64,000 nt of DNA, from positions 124,001 through 188,000 of the forward strand of contig JAPEIS010000007.1 of NCBI GenBank assembly GCA_029531795.1, in the 5' to 3' direction. Numbering within the stretch: position 1 is the first letter of the stretch; the number at the start of each line of letters is the position of its first letter. Source of the DNA: Sclerotinia nivalis. Taxonomy: Eukaryota; Ascomycota; Leotiomycetes; Helotiales; Sclerotiniaceae. Made by a program: the position numbers and the translations under genes. The notes beneath the pieces are model-generated. The model saw only the letters and a list, made by a program, of their open reading frames with translations, did no database searches and was not told the DNA's origin. Positions 12,720-21,746 of the stretch are shown here, in pieces.

Positions 12720-12799
12720 GCTTCCGAGAGATATTAGCTCCATGTGGACGAAATAATCGCATACAAAAGTCGAGTGTATATCCAGGACCTCACATTGTC

Positions 12800-13065
12800 C
12801 CAATTTAAATTCAACAATCGAATGATTCTCCAAGCTTTTAATACTCTTCATCAGATAATCCTTCAAATTCCAACGCTTTCAATATCGCAAAATCAGATTA
12901 GACAATCAAATGATTCATCAAGCTTGAACCCGTTTCACAAATAATCCTTCAAATTCCAACACTTTCAATATCCCACCTTAAATTCAACAATCAAATAATC
13001 CTCCAAATTCCAGCCCCCAATATCCCAATTCAAATTAGACAATCAATCAAATAGTTCATCAAGCC
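12800..13065. repeat. Degenerate tandem repeat, A/C-rich
   Basis: The phrase CCTTCAAATTCCAAC.CTTTCAATATC appears near 12860 and 12946 and again in altered form near 12998. The companion phrase AATTCAACAATC.AAT.ATTC or its TTAGACAATCAAAT variant appears near 12808, 12895, 12979 and 13033. Copies are diverged and unequal in length, so boundaries are approximate. It sits just 3' of the Hsp70-like stop codon. Confidence 0.7.
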
Positions 13066-13239
13066 TAAATACCTAAATGCAAAGGACTTTGTTCTTTGTA
13101 TGTATATATAAAAGATGCTGTATGAGATTGTTGTTAACAATGTTGACAAAAGTAGGTTATCAGGATTCATTTCGGAAAACAAACGGAAAAGTCGATTGCG
13201 CTTAGTTCTGTTCTGGTTCTACATGACTAAGCAATAGTG

Positions 13240-13264
13240 ACTTGACTTGACTTGACTTGACTTG
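13240..13264. repeat. ACTTG pentanucleotide microsatellite
   Basis: Five perfect consecutive copies of ACTTG, in a region without genes. Confidence 0.9.
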
Positions 13265-13783
13265 GCATAGTAGGTAACTACTCATCCTCATCCTCATGTA
13301 CTGGTGACCTAACCTACCTAGTACTCCGTACACATGGAAAGAAATCTTGGAAGGAGGGAAATGAAAGAAAGTATCATATCTATCATTTTGAGGACCTGGT
13401 AGGTATTTCTCGAGTGAAAATTGTCCGTTTCTAGGATCTAGGAATATGAGTATAGACCTAATAATCATTAAGGTTATCATATAGAATGAAAGATTTCGAT
13501 CAGCTTAAAGTTGATATAGACAATCATCACCGAAAGCCTGAAAGCAAATGCAAGATAGAAGTAGACAATAATTTAGTTTCATATGTTCTTGTTATTCATT
13601 ATTACGACGTCTCATTGAGATCATTAAGTATTCTTTCTATCCATCGTTTGTACCCGATAATGGTATGGTATCATAAAATAAATCGCCTGTAGCCTCTTCC
13701 CAAAACGCCTATTGAATGCTCATTATCATGCCGCTCATAAATCATAATGTGACCCAGTTCTGTCCGCTCCCCAAAATGGATGC

Positions 13784-14479
13784 TCATGCGCTGTAGATAC
13801 TCCAGTCAATACCGGCTACATCTGGATAACAGTTCACAGTAGCTGCGAATTCATCGTCTACTCCACTACCCTCACTGCATTGAGGCAATAAGGCAACATC
13901 CGAACATCCAGCTGGTGTCTCCTGACTGTATCCTCTATAGAAGAGTTGAATTGCATTTCCATATTGCAGTGTAGTATTGCAAGCGTAGAAAGTTTCGCCT
14001 TGATATCCATGGAATTCGATGATGGGAGCAGGGAATGTAGTAAGTCCAACATAAGGTTGACCAGCTCCAGCATTAATTTCCACAACCGAACGACCGGAAG
14101 ATGAAGTAGCGGGATCGGAAGGAGTAATGACGACGGCTTCAGGGAACGAGCTACCTTCACTGCCTGAATCGGAAATGGTAGAGGAAGTACCGAAACGAAC
14201 TTCGGTGGCGGTGCCGTTTATGTAGAAGATGCGGGGATTGGCTTCAGTGGTGTTTTCGGCGAGCACGGCATACGCTGTTCCAGCGCCTGTGTGATAAGAT
14301 TCGAGAACGAAGTTGTTGATGGCTAAATCACCTGAGGTAACATTCGCAACAAGTTTGAAGTTTTTGGATGTCGATTGAGGTGGGTATGTGTAGGTTTGTC
14401 TTTTAATGGTAGGAGCGGCGGATGTGAATGAGGTGAGGAGAGCGATGGTGCTCAGGATGCTGGTGGTTGAGAATAACAT
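13784..14479 (-). CDS. Small secreted glycoprotein-like protein
   Basis: A single exon encodes 231 residues. The N-terminus has a hydrophobic core (LSTIALLTSFTSA) ending near residue 21, a typical signal peptide, followed by a Lys-Arg dibasic site (residues 26-27) fit for Kex2-type processing. The mature part is rich in Ser, Thr, Gly and aromatic residues, has several N-x-S/T sequons, four cysteines and no transmembrane segment. It resembles the abundant uncharacterised secreted proteins of plant-associated ascomycetes, and I do not recognise a catalytic domain. A TATA-like box lies about 65 bp upstream. Secretion is well supported; function is unknown. Confidence 0.85.
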   Translation of the reverse strand: MLFSTTSILSTIALLTSFTSAAPTIKRQTYTYPPQSTSKNFKLVANVTSGDLAINNFVLESYHTGAGTAYAVLAENTTEANPRIFYINGTATEVRFGTSSTISDSGSEGSSFPEAVVITPSDPATSSSGRSVVEINAGAGQPYVGLTTFPAPIIEFHGYQGETFYACNTTLQYGNAIQLFYRGYSQETPAGCSDVALLPQCSEGSGVDDEFAATVNCYPDVAGIDWSIYSA

Positions 14480-14544
14480 TTTGATGTCTTTGGATTTGCT
14501 ATGTGTGTAGTGGAGGTAAAGTTGTAATGAGGATATGTGTAAAC

Positions 14545-14554
14545 CTTATATAGT
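14545..14554 (-). promoter_or_regulatory. TATA box of the secreted-protein gene
   Basis: CTATATAAGG on the minus strand lies about 65 bp upstream of the start codon at 14479, with a pyrimidine-bearing stretch between, as expected for a fungal core promoter. Confidence 0.55.
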
Positions 14555-15844
14555 TGATGGATATCGTATAGCTGATTCTAGTATGTTCGAATAGTATGGT
14601 TCTTTGATGTAAACACTGCCTTGATGGTGAATGATAAGTTGATGGTGGCTTGTATGATATTTTGAGAAGGAGAAATCCCCTCGATACTTATATTACATCG
14701 AAATACCATGACCCACAAATGATCTCGTACATCATAAGGTAAATATCTTGGAAATGGCGGGTATTGGATAATGGTACTACGACAAAACGTGTTGGTGGCT
14801 GGTCATCGCCCCATCGTTCTTTCTTAGTTTTCGACGATCACCATCATCATCCACTTAAAATCATCACCGGCATCATTAATTGTCAGGTACGAAAGAGAAC
14901 CCTGATAGAGGCTGTGAATCGAACTCCTGAATAACCCCACAAATTCGGAAAAAGATTGGATAAGTGTGAGGGGAAAATGTGGGAAAATCGGAAAAATGAT
15001 GCTATGCTAAGCAAGCTCACTAAGCTTCTATGAACCAATGATATTCCTTCATCGGAAGACCCTCAACCCATTTTCAGCCACGACGGCGCAGGGTGCTGTG
15101 CTACTGTTACATATCTATGTTCCTGGATACGATCATCCTATATTTGAACGAGGGGAAGGTATTGGATGAATAATACATGTAGGTATGTTGTACATCACCA
15201 TCGGCAGATACGGATGATGTCCGAGAGTCATTGAATCTTACCTGAGCTGAAATCACAACACTACCATGCACTTTATCTGAGATATGATAAGTTATCACTG
15301 ATACTAACAATCTTTTCACGTAAATAGCTCAAAGCTATTGAGTGTCCAAGTGCGGCACTTGTGTGGCTTATAATTCACACATACCGGCAGACGTATAATT
15401 ATGGAAAACGGGGTTGGAGTACCGCAAGAACCGCCATCGCGAGAATATATTTAGATAACTCTATCTAGTACTTGCATATTGCTAAGCCTTGTTACTACAT
15501 CTCGTGTCTGTATATTTTGCATCAGACAGCAACCTAACTTCTAGAAATTTCCAACTGTTAGATACCGTATATCGTACATCGTATTTGCGTATAATTCTAT
15601 ATTGGCACACAAAAGACCTTGCGGACATCGCCGTTACCGATCACTTATTCTGGAGGACGATATTTATGCAGGTAGGTAATCGTGCAACTCCGATCCCGAT
15701 GTAGCACAGATTTTGGGTCACATTACACATGAGAAACAAAAGCTCCGCCTCTTGGATTTTGATAGCTTGGTTGGGATTACACAGCTTTGGTAGATTTCTA
15801 GCCTTCGACTTGGTATTGGATACAAACAATATAAGCCCGGTTCA

Positions 15845-15880
15845 TGAATGAATGAATGAATGGATGGATGGATGGATGGG
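15845..15880. repeat. TGAA/TGGA tetranucleotide microsatellite
   Basis: Four TGAA units are followed without a break by TGGA units, a compound tetranucleotide repeat. Confidence 0.9.
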
Positions 15881-16242
15881 TTAGAGACCAGCCACCACAC
15901 TATCTAGACATTCTCATCTAATCTCATCTCACTCTGAGCCTCCTATCTCGTTTAAAGGTTTCATTAAGGGGTATAGAATTTCTTTGTTCATTCCGTTCAA
16001 ATGAGTATCTACAACTATTGATTGGGATTCCTTATTAAATCCCATGTGCATCTTTTCCTTCTCACTATTTTACCCCGCGCACGCAAACAGGCCAGTAGCC
16101 AATCACAAAACCATGTTATGCAACCGTTTCCTTACTCCGAATTCCGCACTCTAACTTAGTCTACCTAGGTAAGTATGCAATTATTCACCGAGTGACTCTT
16201 ACGATGAACTTCCCAAATCTCAAATGCAGTCTAAATCCATGA

Positions 16243-16249
16243 TATAAAA
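16243..16249 (+). promoter_or_regulatory. TATA box of the GNAT acetyltransferase gene
   Basis: A TATAAAA sequence lies about 80 bp upstream of the start codon at 16328 and is followed by a long C/T-rich tract, which is typical of transcription start regions in filamentous fungi. Confidence 0.5.
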
Positions 16250-16327
16250 ACCAAGAAACCAAATCATCAACAAATCCTCCCATACTCCCCTCCCCATCCC
16301 TCTTCCAAAGACTTACACACCACCAAA

Positions 16328-17171
16328 ATGTCCCATCCCCAACTCTCCCAACCCACACTCTTCACCCCCAAAATGCACCTCTCCCTCCTCCCCGCCTTCA
16401 CCCACCTCCACCAAACCTGCATCAGCTCCCCGCCTTACCCAATTCTCACCTTCCTCCCTCCATTCCCTGCTCCCAAAATCCGCGCCCTAGAATCCTGGTG
16501 GCGGGACCGCTTTAACGAAGTTGTTGCTGGGACGCGTCATATCTTATTCGTTACGACGATTCCCACCGCAGGAGAGACGATCCCCAAATCAGAAGAAAAA
16601 GAAGTAAAAATAGCAGGTGTATGTATGTTATCGACGCCTCAAAGTGAGACGGGACCCCATAGGGGATTTGTGGAGAAATTTTTGGTGGATCCAATGTTTA
16701 GGGGGAGGGGGGTCGGAACGGGGATTATGAGGGGGATAGAGGAGGTTGCGAGGGAGAGGGGTGCTTGGTTGTTGGTTTGTGTGCCTTGGGTCTTGATTTT
16801 CGGGGATTTGCTTGCAATTGTTGAGTGCTGATGCGTTGATAGATGTTGGATACGGATGTGGGGAGTTTGGCCGAGGGCATTTATAGGAGGATGGGGTATG
16901 TGGAGGTTTGTTCTTTCTGTTCCTTCAATTGCTTTTATACTTTAATAGATACTCCAGATGTGGAGGTTTGATGCGAGGATTTGTGGCTAATAATACAATG
17001 GTGAAGTGTGGAAGAATACCAGAATATGAAATTTGGTCTCAGACGGGCGAGTTGAAGACGGAAGTTTTCTTCTATAAGAAATTGAAGCAACCTGGAGATG
17101 ATGAGGGGAGGGAGAAAGTAGAAGGGGGAAAGGGAATAGTGAGTGAGTTGACTGAAGAATCAATGAATTGA
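16328..17171 (+). CDS. GNAT-family N-acetyltransferase
   Basis: Three exons (16328-16774, 16843-16905, 17007-17171) encode 224 residues. The acetyl-CoA-binding motif A is clear: VEKFLVDPMFRGRGVGTGIM, with the R-G-x-G-x-G loop at about residues 127-132. It is followed by the helix with ARERGAWLL, then LDTDVGSLAEGIYRRMGY (motif B) and a final strand ending in EVFFYKKL. This is a single GNAT fold of normal length with a charged C-terminal tail. The family transfers acetyl groups from acetyl-CoA to amines; the substrate cannot be told from the sequence. Without the two introns the conserved C-terminal motif would be lost to stops, which supports the splicing. Confidence 0.85.
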
Positions 17172-17821
17172 GGCGTTTTGGAGTTGAGGGACGATGTTGC
17201 TTTAGATGTAGAGAGCTGTTGAGATGATGAGATAAACGGCAAATATGCGCTGTAGATATCATAGATTGGCCAACAACACCCGTGAAGCATACCTCTAGAT
17301 GTAAACTTCCCGCATCCCTCTCCCCAATCATTCACTTTCATAACAGTCTATCGCTAACCCTGCTGACTCTTGCGGCCGTAAGGAAGTATTAGAAGAGAAG
17401 CTCTCATATTAAAAAAAAATAGCTAATTGAGATAATGTTTTCGTGTATTCATTCGGAGCATGTGGAGGAAAGGAACATCTACGAGTTGAAGATTTTAGTT
17501 GGATTTTCCAGCTCCTAGAAAATAAGTATTTAGTTTAATCAAGATAATCTTACATCGAAGAAAACTTTGAGGTGGGGAAGTGAGAATTGATGTACATGGA
17601 AAGACAAAGTGAATTGGTCACGGGGAAAAGGAGAATAGTGCTTTTGAGAAGACAGGTCATCTGATGAGAAGCGAGGGCAACTACCAGTGAAAGCATAGCA
17701 AAGGTCAAATTTAAATTGGGGTATCTATCCATTAACTCCCACCCATTCCGGAACTCCTTGATGTTTCACATACCAACCCAATATACCAAATCCCAATGTA
17801 GATCCAACATATCATTTCATA
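17172..17821. other. Intergenic between converging genes
   Basis: 650 bp lie between the stop codons of the acetyltransferase (plus) and the Rrn11-like gene (minus). It holds presumably both 3' untranslated regions; no repeat or coding signal was noticed. Confidence 0.5.
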
Positions 17822-19381
17822 TCATTCATCCCCTTCATATCCCTCCAAAGTCATATCCAAATCCATCGCCTCATCCCCATCATCCCACTCAACTCCAATC
17901 TTTCCAAACAATCCCCTAGCTCTTCTCCTCTCATCCTCTCTCTTCTCCTTACCCCTTCTAACCTCCGCATCCCTTTGTCGTCCAAGAAACCTTCTATCCG
18001 CCTCCATTGCTCCACCCCTCACTTTACCCAACCATTCCTCATCACTCTCCCATTTTTCTGGCACACATAGATCTCCAATGTATAATGCTATCATTCCTCT
18101 CAATCTTATTAGGACTTTGGAATCTGAATATGGAGGAGTCGTCATTAATTCATCCATTCTTTGGGCTACTAATTCTGTGGCTACTAATGCTGTGCGTCGA
18201 ACTTCATCTCTTTCTTCCCAGCGCTTTTCTTTTCGTCGTTTATGAAGACGGTCTTGGCGTCGTTGATGAGCTGCGAATGCTTTATCCCCTGGATCTCCTT
18301 CTTCATCGTCATCATCCATTTCTTCCTCTTCGTCGCTGATATCACTATCACTAATATCCCCTTCTTCGTCTTTCTCTGCTTGCTTCGCAATCTTTCTTAA
18401 TCCAGCTTTATGCTCAAATTGTATGCCATAAATTTCGCATCCAAGCATCGCAGGCCAGAAATCTAGAGCATTGACTGAACCATGAAACTGTCGTTTATAA
18501 GGATATTGAAGAATGAGACGTTCGTAATAATCTTTTACTTTGAGGAGTCCTTCAGCAGTACCATATCTCTTTTCTTCACCTTCTTCACCTCCCCTTTCTC
18601 CTTTATCGTCTCCTTTTGGTTCCCAGTCACTATCAATATTCGCTTCATCACCGCTCGCTTCCTCAGCATCTACTTCCCACCATTCCTTTCTCTGTTGATT
18701 CACTGCGCCTCTCATCAGTAACTCAGCCCCAATTCCCCAATACCCCGTCTTCCTAATTTCTACTCCCTTTCCCGCAATCTGCATCCTCAAAAGTAAAGCC
18801 CAGGCTCGTCCCGCCCTCTCCATATCACCCTCTCCTAGATTCCGCATCATAATCGCAACCAGCACGCTTAGATGTTGAATCCTCAAATTTGACCTCCCAG
18901 TCTTCTTTTCATCCCTCTTCCGCCTTTCCCTTTCCCTTCGACTTTTAGCAGATTCTTCTTCTGAGTCATCCTCTCCATTGGCGCGGGAATTGGTAGCAGA
19001 ATCATGATCGTCGGAGTTGATAGAGTATGTAGGCGGTAAACCTCTATGGGGCCAATGTTTAACTCCAATTTTGGATGGTAATTCTTTATCGAGTCCCAAA
19101 CCAGCTAATCGATATTGCATCACCTCTGCAGGAGTTAAACTCAATGGATTGGTAATTTCTGCAGAAGGCTGTGATGGTCCTGCAATTTCTACTTCTATTC
19201 CCTTTCCTACATTACCATTTGTGTTCGCGGTATAATCATTATTGTAATCGTCATTCGGTTCGCTATCGCTCTCACGTCTTTTGCGTTTCTGCGGTCGTAG
19301 AGAGAGAGATGTAAAGTGGATTTGAGGAGTTGTGGTAGATGTTTGTGATGTATCAGCTATGGGAAGAGTAAAGAGTGGCAT
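17822..19381 (-). CDS. RNA polymerase I-specific initiation factor Rrn11-like protein
   Basis: A single exon encodes 519 residues. The N-terminal ~150 residues are disordered, with a basic RPQKRKRR patch. A conserved helical block follows: a RIQHLSVLVAIMMRNLGEGD-type segment, then AGRAWALLLRM and TGYWGIGAELLMRG, then a later block with YYERLILQYPYKR and ALDFWPAMLGCEIYGIQ. This TPR-like pattern matches what I know of fungal Rrn11, a subunit of the core factor that recruits RNA polymerase I to rDNA promoters. Two acidic insertions and a basic EKREDERRRARG tail separate the blocks. The call is from motif memory without a profile search. The protein is expected to be nucleolar. Confidence 0.75.
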   Translation of the reverse strand: MPLFTLPIADTSQTSTTTPQIHFTSLSLRPQKRKRRESDSEPNDDYNNDYTANTNGNVGKGIEVEIAGPSQPSAEITNPLSLTPAEVMQYRLAGLGLDKELPSKIGVKHWPHRGLPPTYSINSDDHDSATNSRANGEDDSEEESAKSRRERERRKRDEKKTGRSNLRIQHLSVLVAIMMRNLGEGDMERAGRAWALLLRMQIAGKGVEIRKTGYWGIGAELLMRGAVNQQRKEWWEVDAEEASGDEANIDSDWEPKGDDKGERGGEEGEEKRYGTAEGLLKVKDYYERLILQYPYKRQFHGSVNALDFWPAMLGCEIYGIQFEHKAGLRKIAKQAEKDEEGDISDSDISDEEEEMDDDDEEGDPGDKAFAAHQRRQDRLHKRRKEKRWEERDEVRRTALVATELVAQRMDELMTTPPYSDSKVLIRLRGMIALYIGDLCVPEKWESDEEWLGKVRGGAMEADRRFLGRQRDAEVRRGKEKREDERRRARGLFGKIGVEWDDGDEAMDLDMTLEGYEGDE

Positions 19382-19806
19382 ATTTATATATGAAAATAGA
19401 GATGTTGAATTCCTGTGATGAATGATTGTGAGTTGTGAGTTGTGAGTAGAGGCCTGAAAATAGAAAAAAGTTAATGAGGCTATTCTTCAGCCTTGGGACA
19501 ATGGATAAAAATATGGAGATGTGGCGCATAGTTAAGTGTGGCTTCAAGGTTACACGGAAAGCACTTTCTTTGCCTTCCAGATTTCATCGAAAATATTGTA
19601 ATGAATCCGAGGTCATCACTCTATGAATCAAGATTTTATCATCAAAGTCTATCAAAATACCTACCTAACTCAACTCCAAATTCTTCGCTCAAAATAAGTC
19701 ATCTTTTCAAATTAAGATATCTAATTCAATTTATGATACCTCGTCCAGCTCCAAATTCTTCATATCATATTATCAACCCATAGTTCTATCAAAATATACC
19801 AATATA
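19382..19806. other. Intergenic upstream of Rrn11-like gene, ending at the mariner insertion
   Basis: It holds the promoter of the minus-strand Rrn11-like gene and the left flank of the transposon. The TA dinucleotide at 19805-19806 is the left target-site copy. No other feature was recognised. Confidence 0.5.
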
Positions 19807-21132
19807 AGAGTTGCGGCCATCACTCACCGTACACCTAAGCGAGATTAACCCAGCCACCTTATTTCCAACCCTCCATTTTAAATAATCTACCATTATTCGA
19901 ATCTTCAATATTTTCTTTTCAAACTTAAAAAAAATGATTCAATTTGGTGACGAAGATGATAATCATCAATTTCATGAAAATTGGAAGACCCCTCGTCGTT
20001 CTAGAATCATCCAAGCTCGTGACCTAGGGAAATCGTGGGGATGGATCGAACAAAATTTGGGTATTCCTCGATCCACTGCAAGGAGTATAATTAAATCGAA
20101 TTCTACCCGGAGAACTAGGAAAGGGAAAGTTTACCTTCCTAGTATGATATCAGTGAAAGAGATTCGTCGAATTATAAGAACTATAGCAAGAAATTGGACC
20201 GGAAGGAGAATGACTTTCGAGCAAATCAAAAACGTTCTCGGAATTCAGGCTTCGGTGCGTACAATTCGACGAGAGCTACGCCGACATGGCTATCGAAGAT
20301 GTATAATATATTCTAGGCCATTTATCTCTAGAGTATAAGCAAAAAAAAGGTTAGATTTTGCATATTCATATTGTTGGTAAGGGACTAATGATTTTGTTGC
20401 TAATCGGGAGGGAGGGGGGGGATTGAAGGAAAGTTATATAGTCAGATGAGAGTATTTTCGAGCTAGGAAAGAGTAGTAGGATTTGGATTACTTGTAAAAT
20501 TGATGAAAAGAGATGTACTAATTGTATTAAATCAGTATATCATTCAGGAAGGGTATCGGTGATGATATAGGATGCTTTAGATTGGAATTACAAATCTTCA
20601 TTAGTCTTTCTTGAAAGGAATAAGGGGGATAAAGGTATTACTTCGATAGCATACCGGGATCAAATCCTTATCCTTATCATCTTCCCCTTATTTGATGAAT
20701 TAGGATCTGAATATATATTTATGGAGGATGGTGTAAAGGTCTATTTGAAGTATGCTAGGAGGGCTCGATTGGAGTATAGAGTTAGAGGTTTTCAATGGCC
20801 CCCCTTTTCTCCAGATCTCAACTCAATTGAAAAGGTGTAACGTTGAATGAAGGAGGAACTAAAAAAACTACCATTTGTATCTACTTTTATTGAAGAATTG
20901 AAGCGTGAATTGAGGAGGTTGTGGGAAATGATTGATCCTTTAAATTTCAGGCTATATATTGAAAGATTGGTATACAAATTGGAGGATTTAATTAAAGTAC
21001 AGGGATTAGCTATTATTCATTAATATATCTTCATATTTTCAATCAAAAATATTGTATTGTTGATTTATTATTAAATTTTTAAAATTATAGTTGGAAAATG
21101 AAAGGTGTGCGGTGAGTGATGGCCGCAACTCT
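19807..21132 (+). mobile_element. Tc1/mariner-type DNA transposon, inactive
   Basis: The left end AGAGTTGCGGCCATCACTCA (19807 onward) and the right end (21103-21132) are inverted repeats of 30 bp differing at one position. They are flanked on both sides by TA, the target duplication expected of this superfamily. Between them lies a decayed transposase (separate entry). The element is 1326 bp, which is near full length for a compact Tc1-like element. The near-identical termini contrast with the many stops in the transposase, so the ends may have been conserved by cross-mobilisation or the coding region may have decayed quickly. Confidence 0.95.
19934..21023 (+). pseudogene. Tc1-like transposase pseudogene
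   Basis: The first 134 codons are intact and carry a helix-turn-helix DNA-binding half (RIIQARDLGKSWGWIEQNLG, then STARSIIK) and a second HTH of the Tc3 type. A TAA then ends the frame, and the DDE catalytic half continues with several stops. The first catalytic Asp lies in a SDES context near 20480, the second in FMEDGVKVY near 20720. The third is in PPFSPDLNSIEKV near 20805-20835, directly followed by a stop where Trp is expected. No intact transposase is present. Confidence 0.9.
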
Positions 21133-21199
21133 TACAACCCAAATGGAGACTCCTAACGTGGCCTGAGAGTCGTTGCTACGTGGTCGATGAAATGGGAGT

Positions 21200-21746
21200 T
21201 GATATCGATTAATTTATAACCGCGACCTTGAATGCTATCATCTCCAAGATTCCGACGAAGGCTAATCCTAAACATCATGATTATCTAAAATCTATTGGTG
21301 CTTTTGCTATCTTCGATCATCGTGATCCGGAGGTTGTGAGGAAAGTTGTTGATCCGCTCAAGGCTGAAGCGTTCAAGCTCAATATTCGGTTTGATGCTAT
21401 CACTGAAGGTAATACCTCGAAATTATCCGCTGAATCCTATCCGCTACAATTCAAGCAGAGGGATCTGTGTCAGGTTAACTCATCCTGACTCTTCCTTGGC
21501 CAGAAGAATATGCAAAGCCTGAAGGTATTGAAATTTTGATCACGGTAGTTGTTCGTCTAGGTACTCATGTGCAAGATGTGGGTGCGTGGTTTTTTAATGA
21601 GTTGTGAAAGATGCTTTGAAGAGAAAGTATCTGGTGCCTTCTCCGCCGGTTGAGATTGTAGAGGGAGGGATCAGTGTAGCGCAGAGGGTGCTTGATAGGT
21701 TGAGAGAGGGGGTTAGTGGGAGGAAATTGGTCGTGGGAGCTGATTA
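21200..21746 (+). pseudogene. Medium-chain (zinc-binding-type) dehydrogenase fragment
   Basis: From about 21225 a frame reads a segment typical of fungal enoyl-reductase-like medium-chain dehydrogenases: KHHDYLKSIGAFAIFDHRDP, followed by VVDPLKAEAFKLNIRFDAIT. After a stop the C-terminal part continues in other frames: THVQDVGAWFFNEL, then VPSPPVEIVEGG and LDRLREGVSGRKLVV, ending at a TAG at 21744. The N-terminal catalytic half and the first part of the Rossmann fold are absent, so only the last ~40% remains, broken by stops and frameshifts. It begins about 70 bp beyond the mariner element, but no matching 5' half is visible on the other side. Confidence 0.75.

Larger units (their letters stand above)
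12720..13783. other. Intergenic with short degenerate repeats
   Basis: Lies between the converging ends of the Hsp70-like gene and the secreted-protein gene. It contains degenerate AT-rich repeats (12800-13065), an ACTTG microsatellite (13240-13264) and otherwise only short open frames. Confidence 0.5.
14480..16327. other. Intergenic, nothing recognised apart from a microsatellite
   Basis: This 1.8 kb region separates two divergent genes (secreted protein, minus; acetyltransferase, plus). Open frames are below 75 codons and one of them is merely the translation of the microsatellite at 15845. It presumably holds both promoters. Confidence 0.5.
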
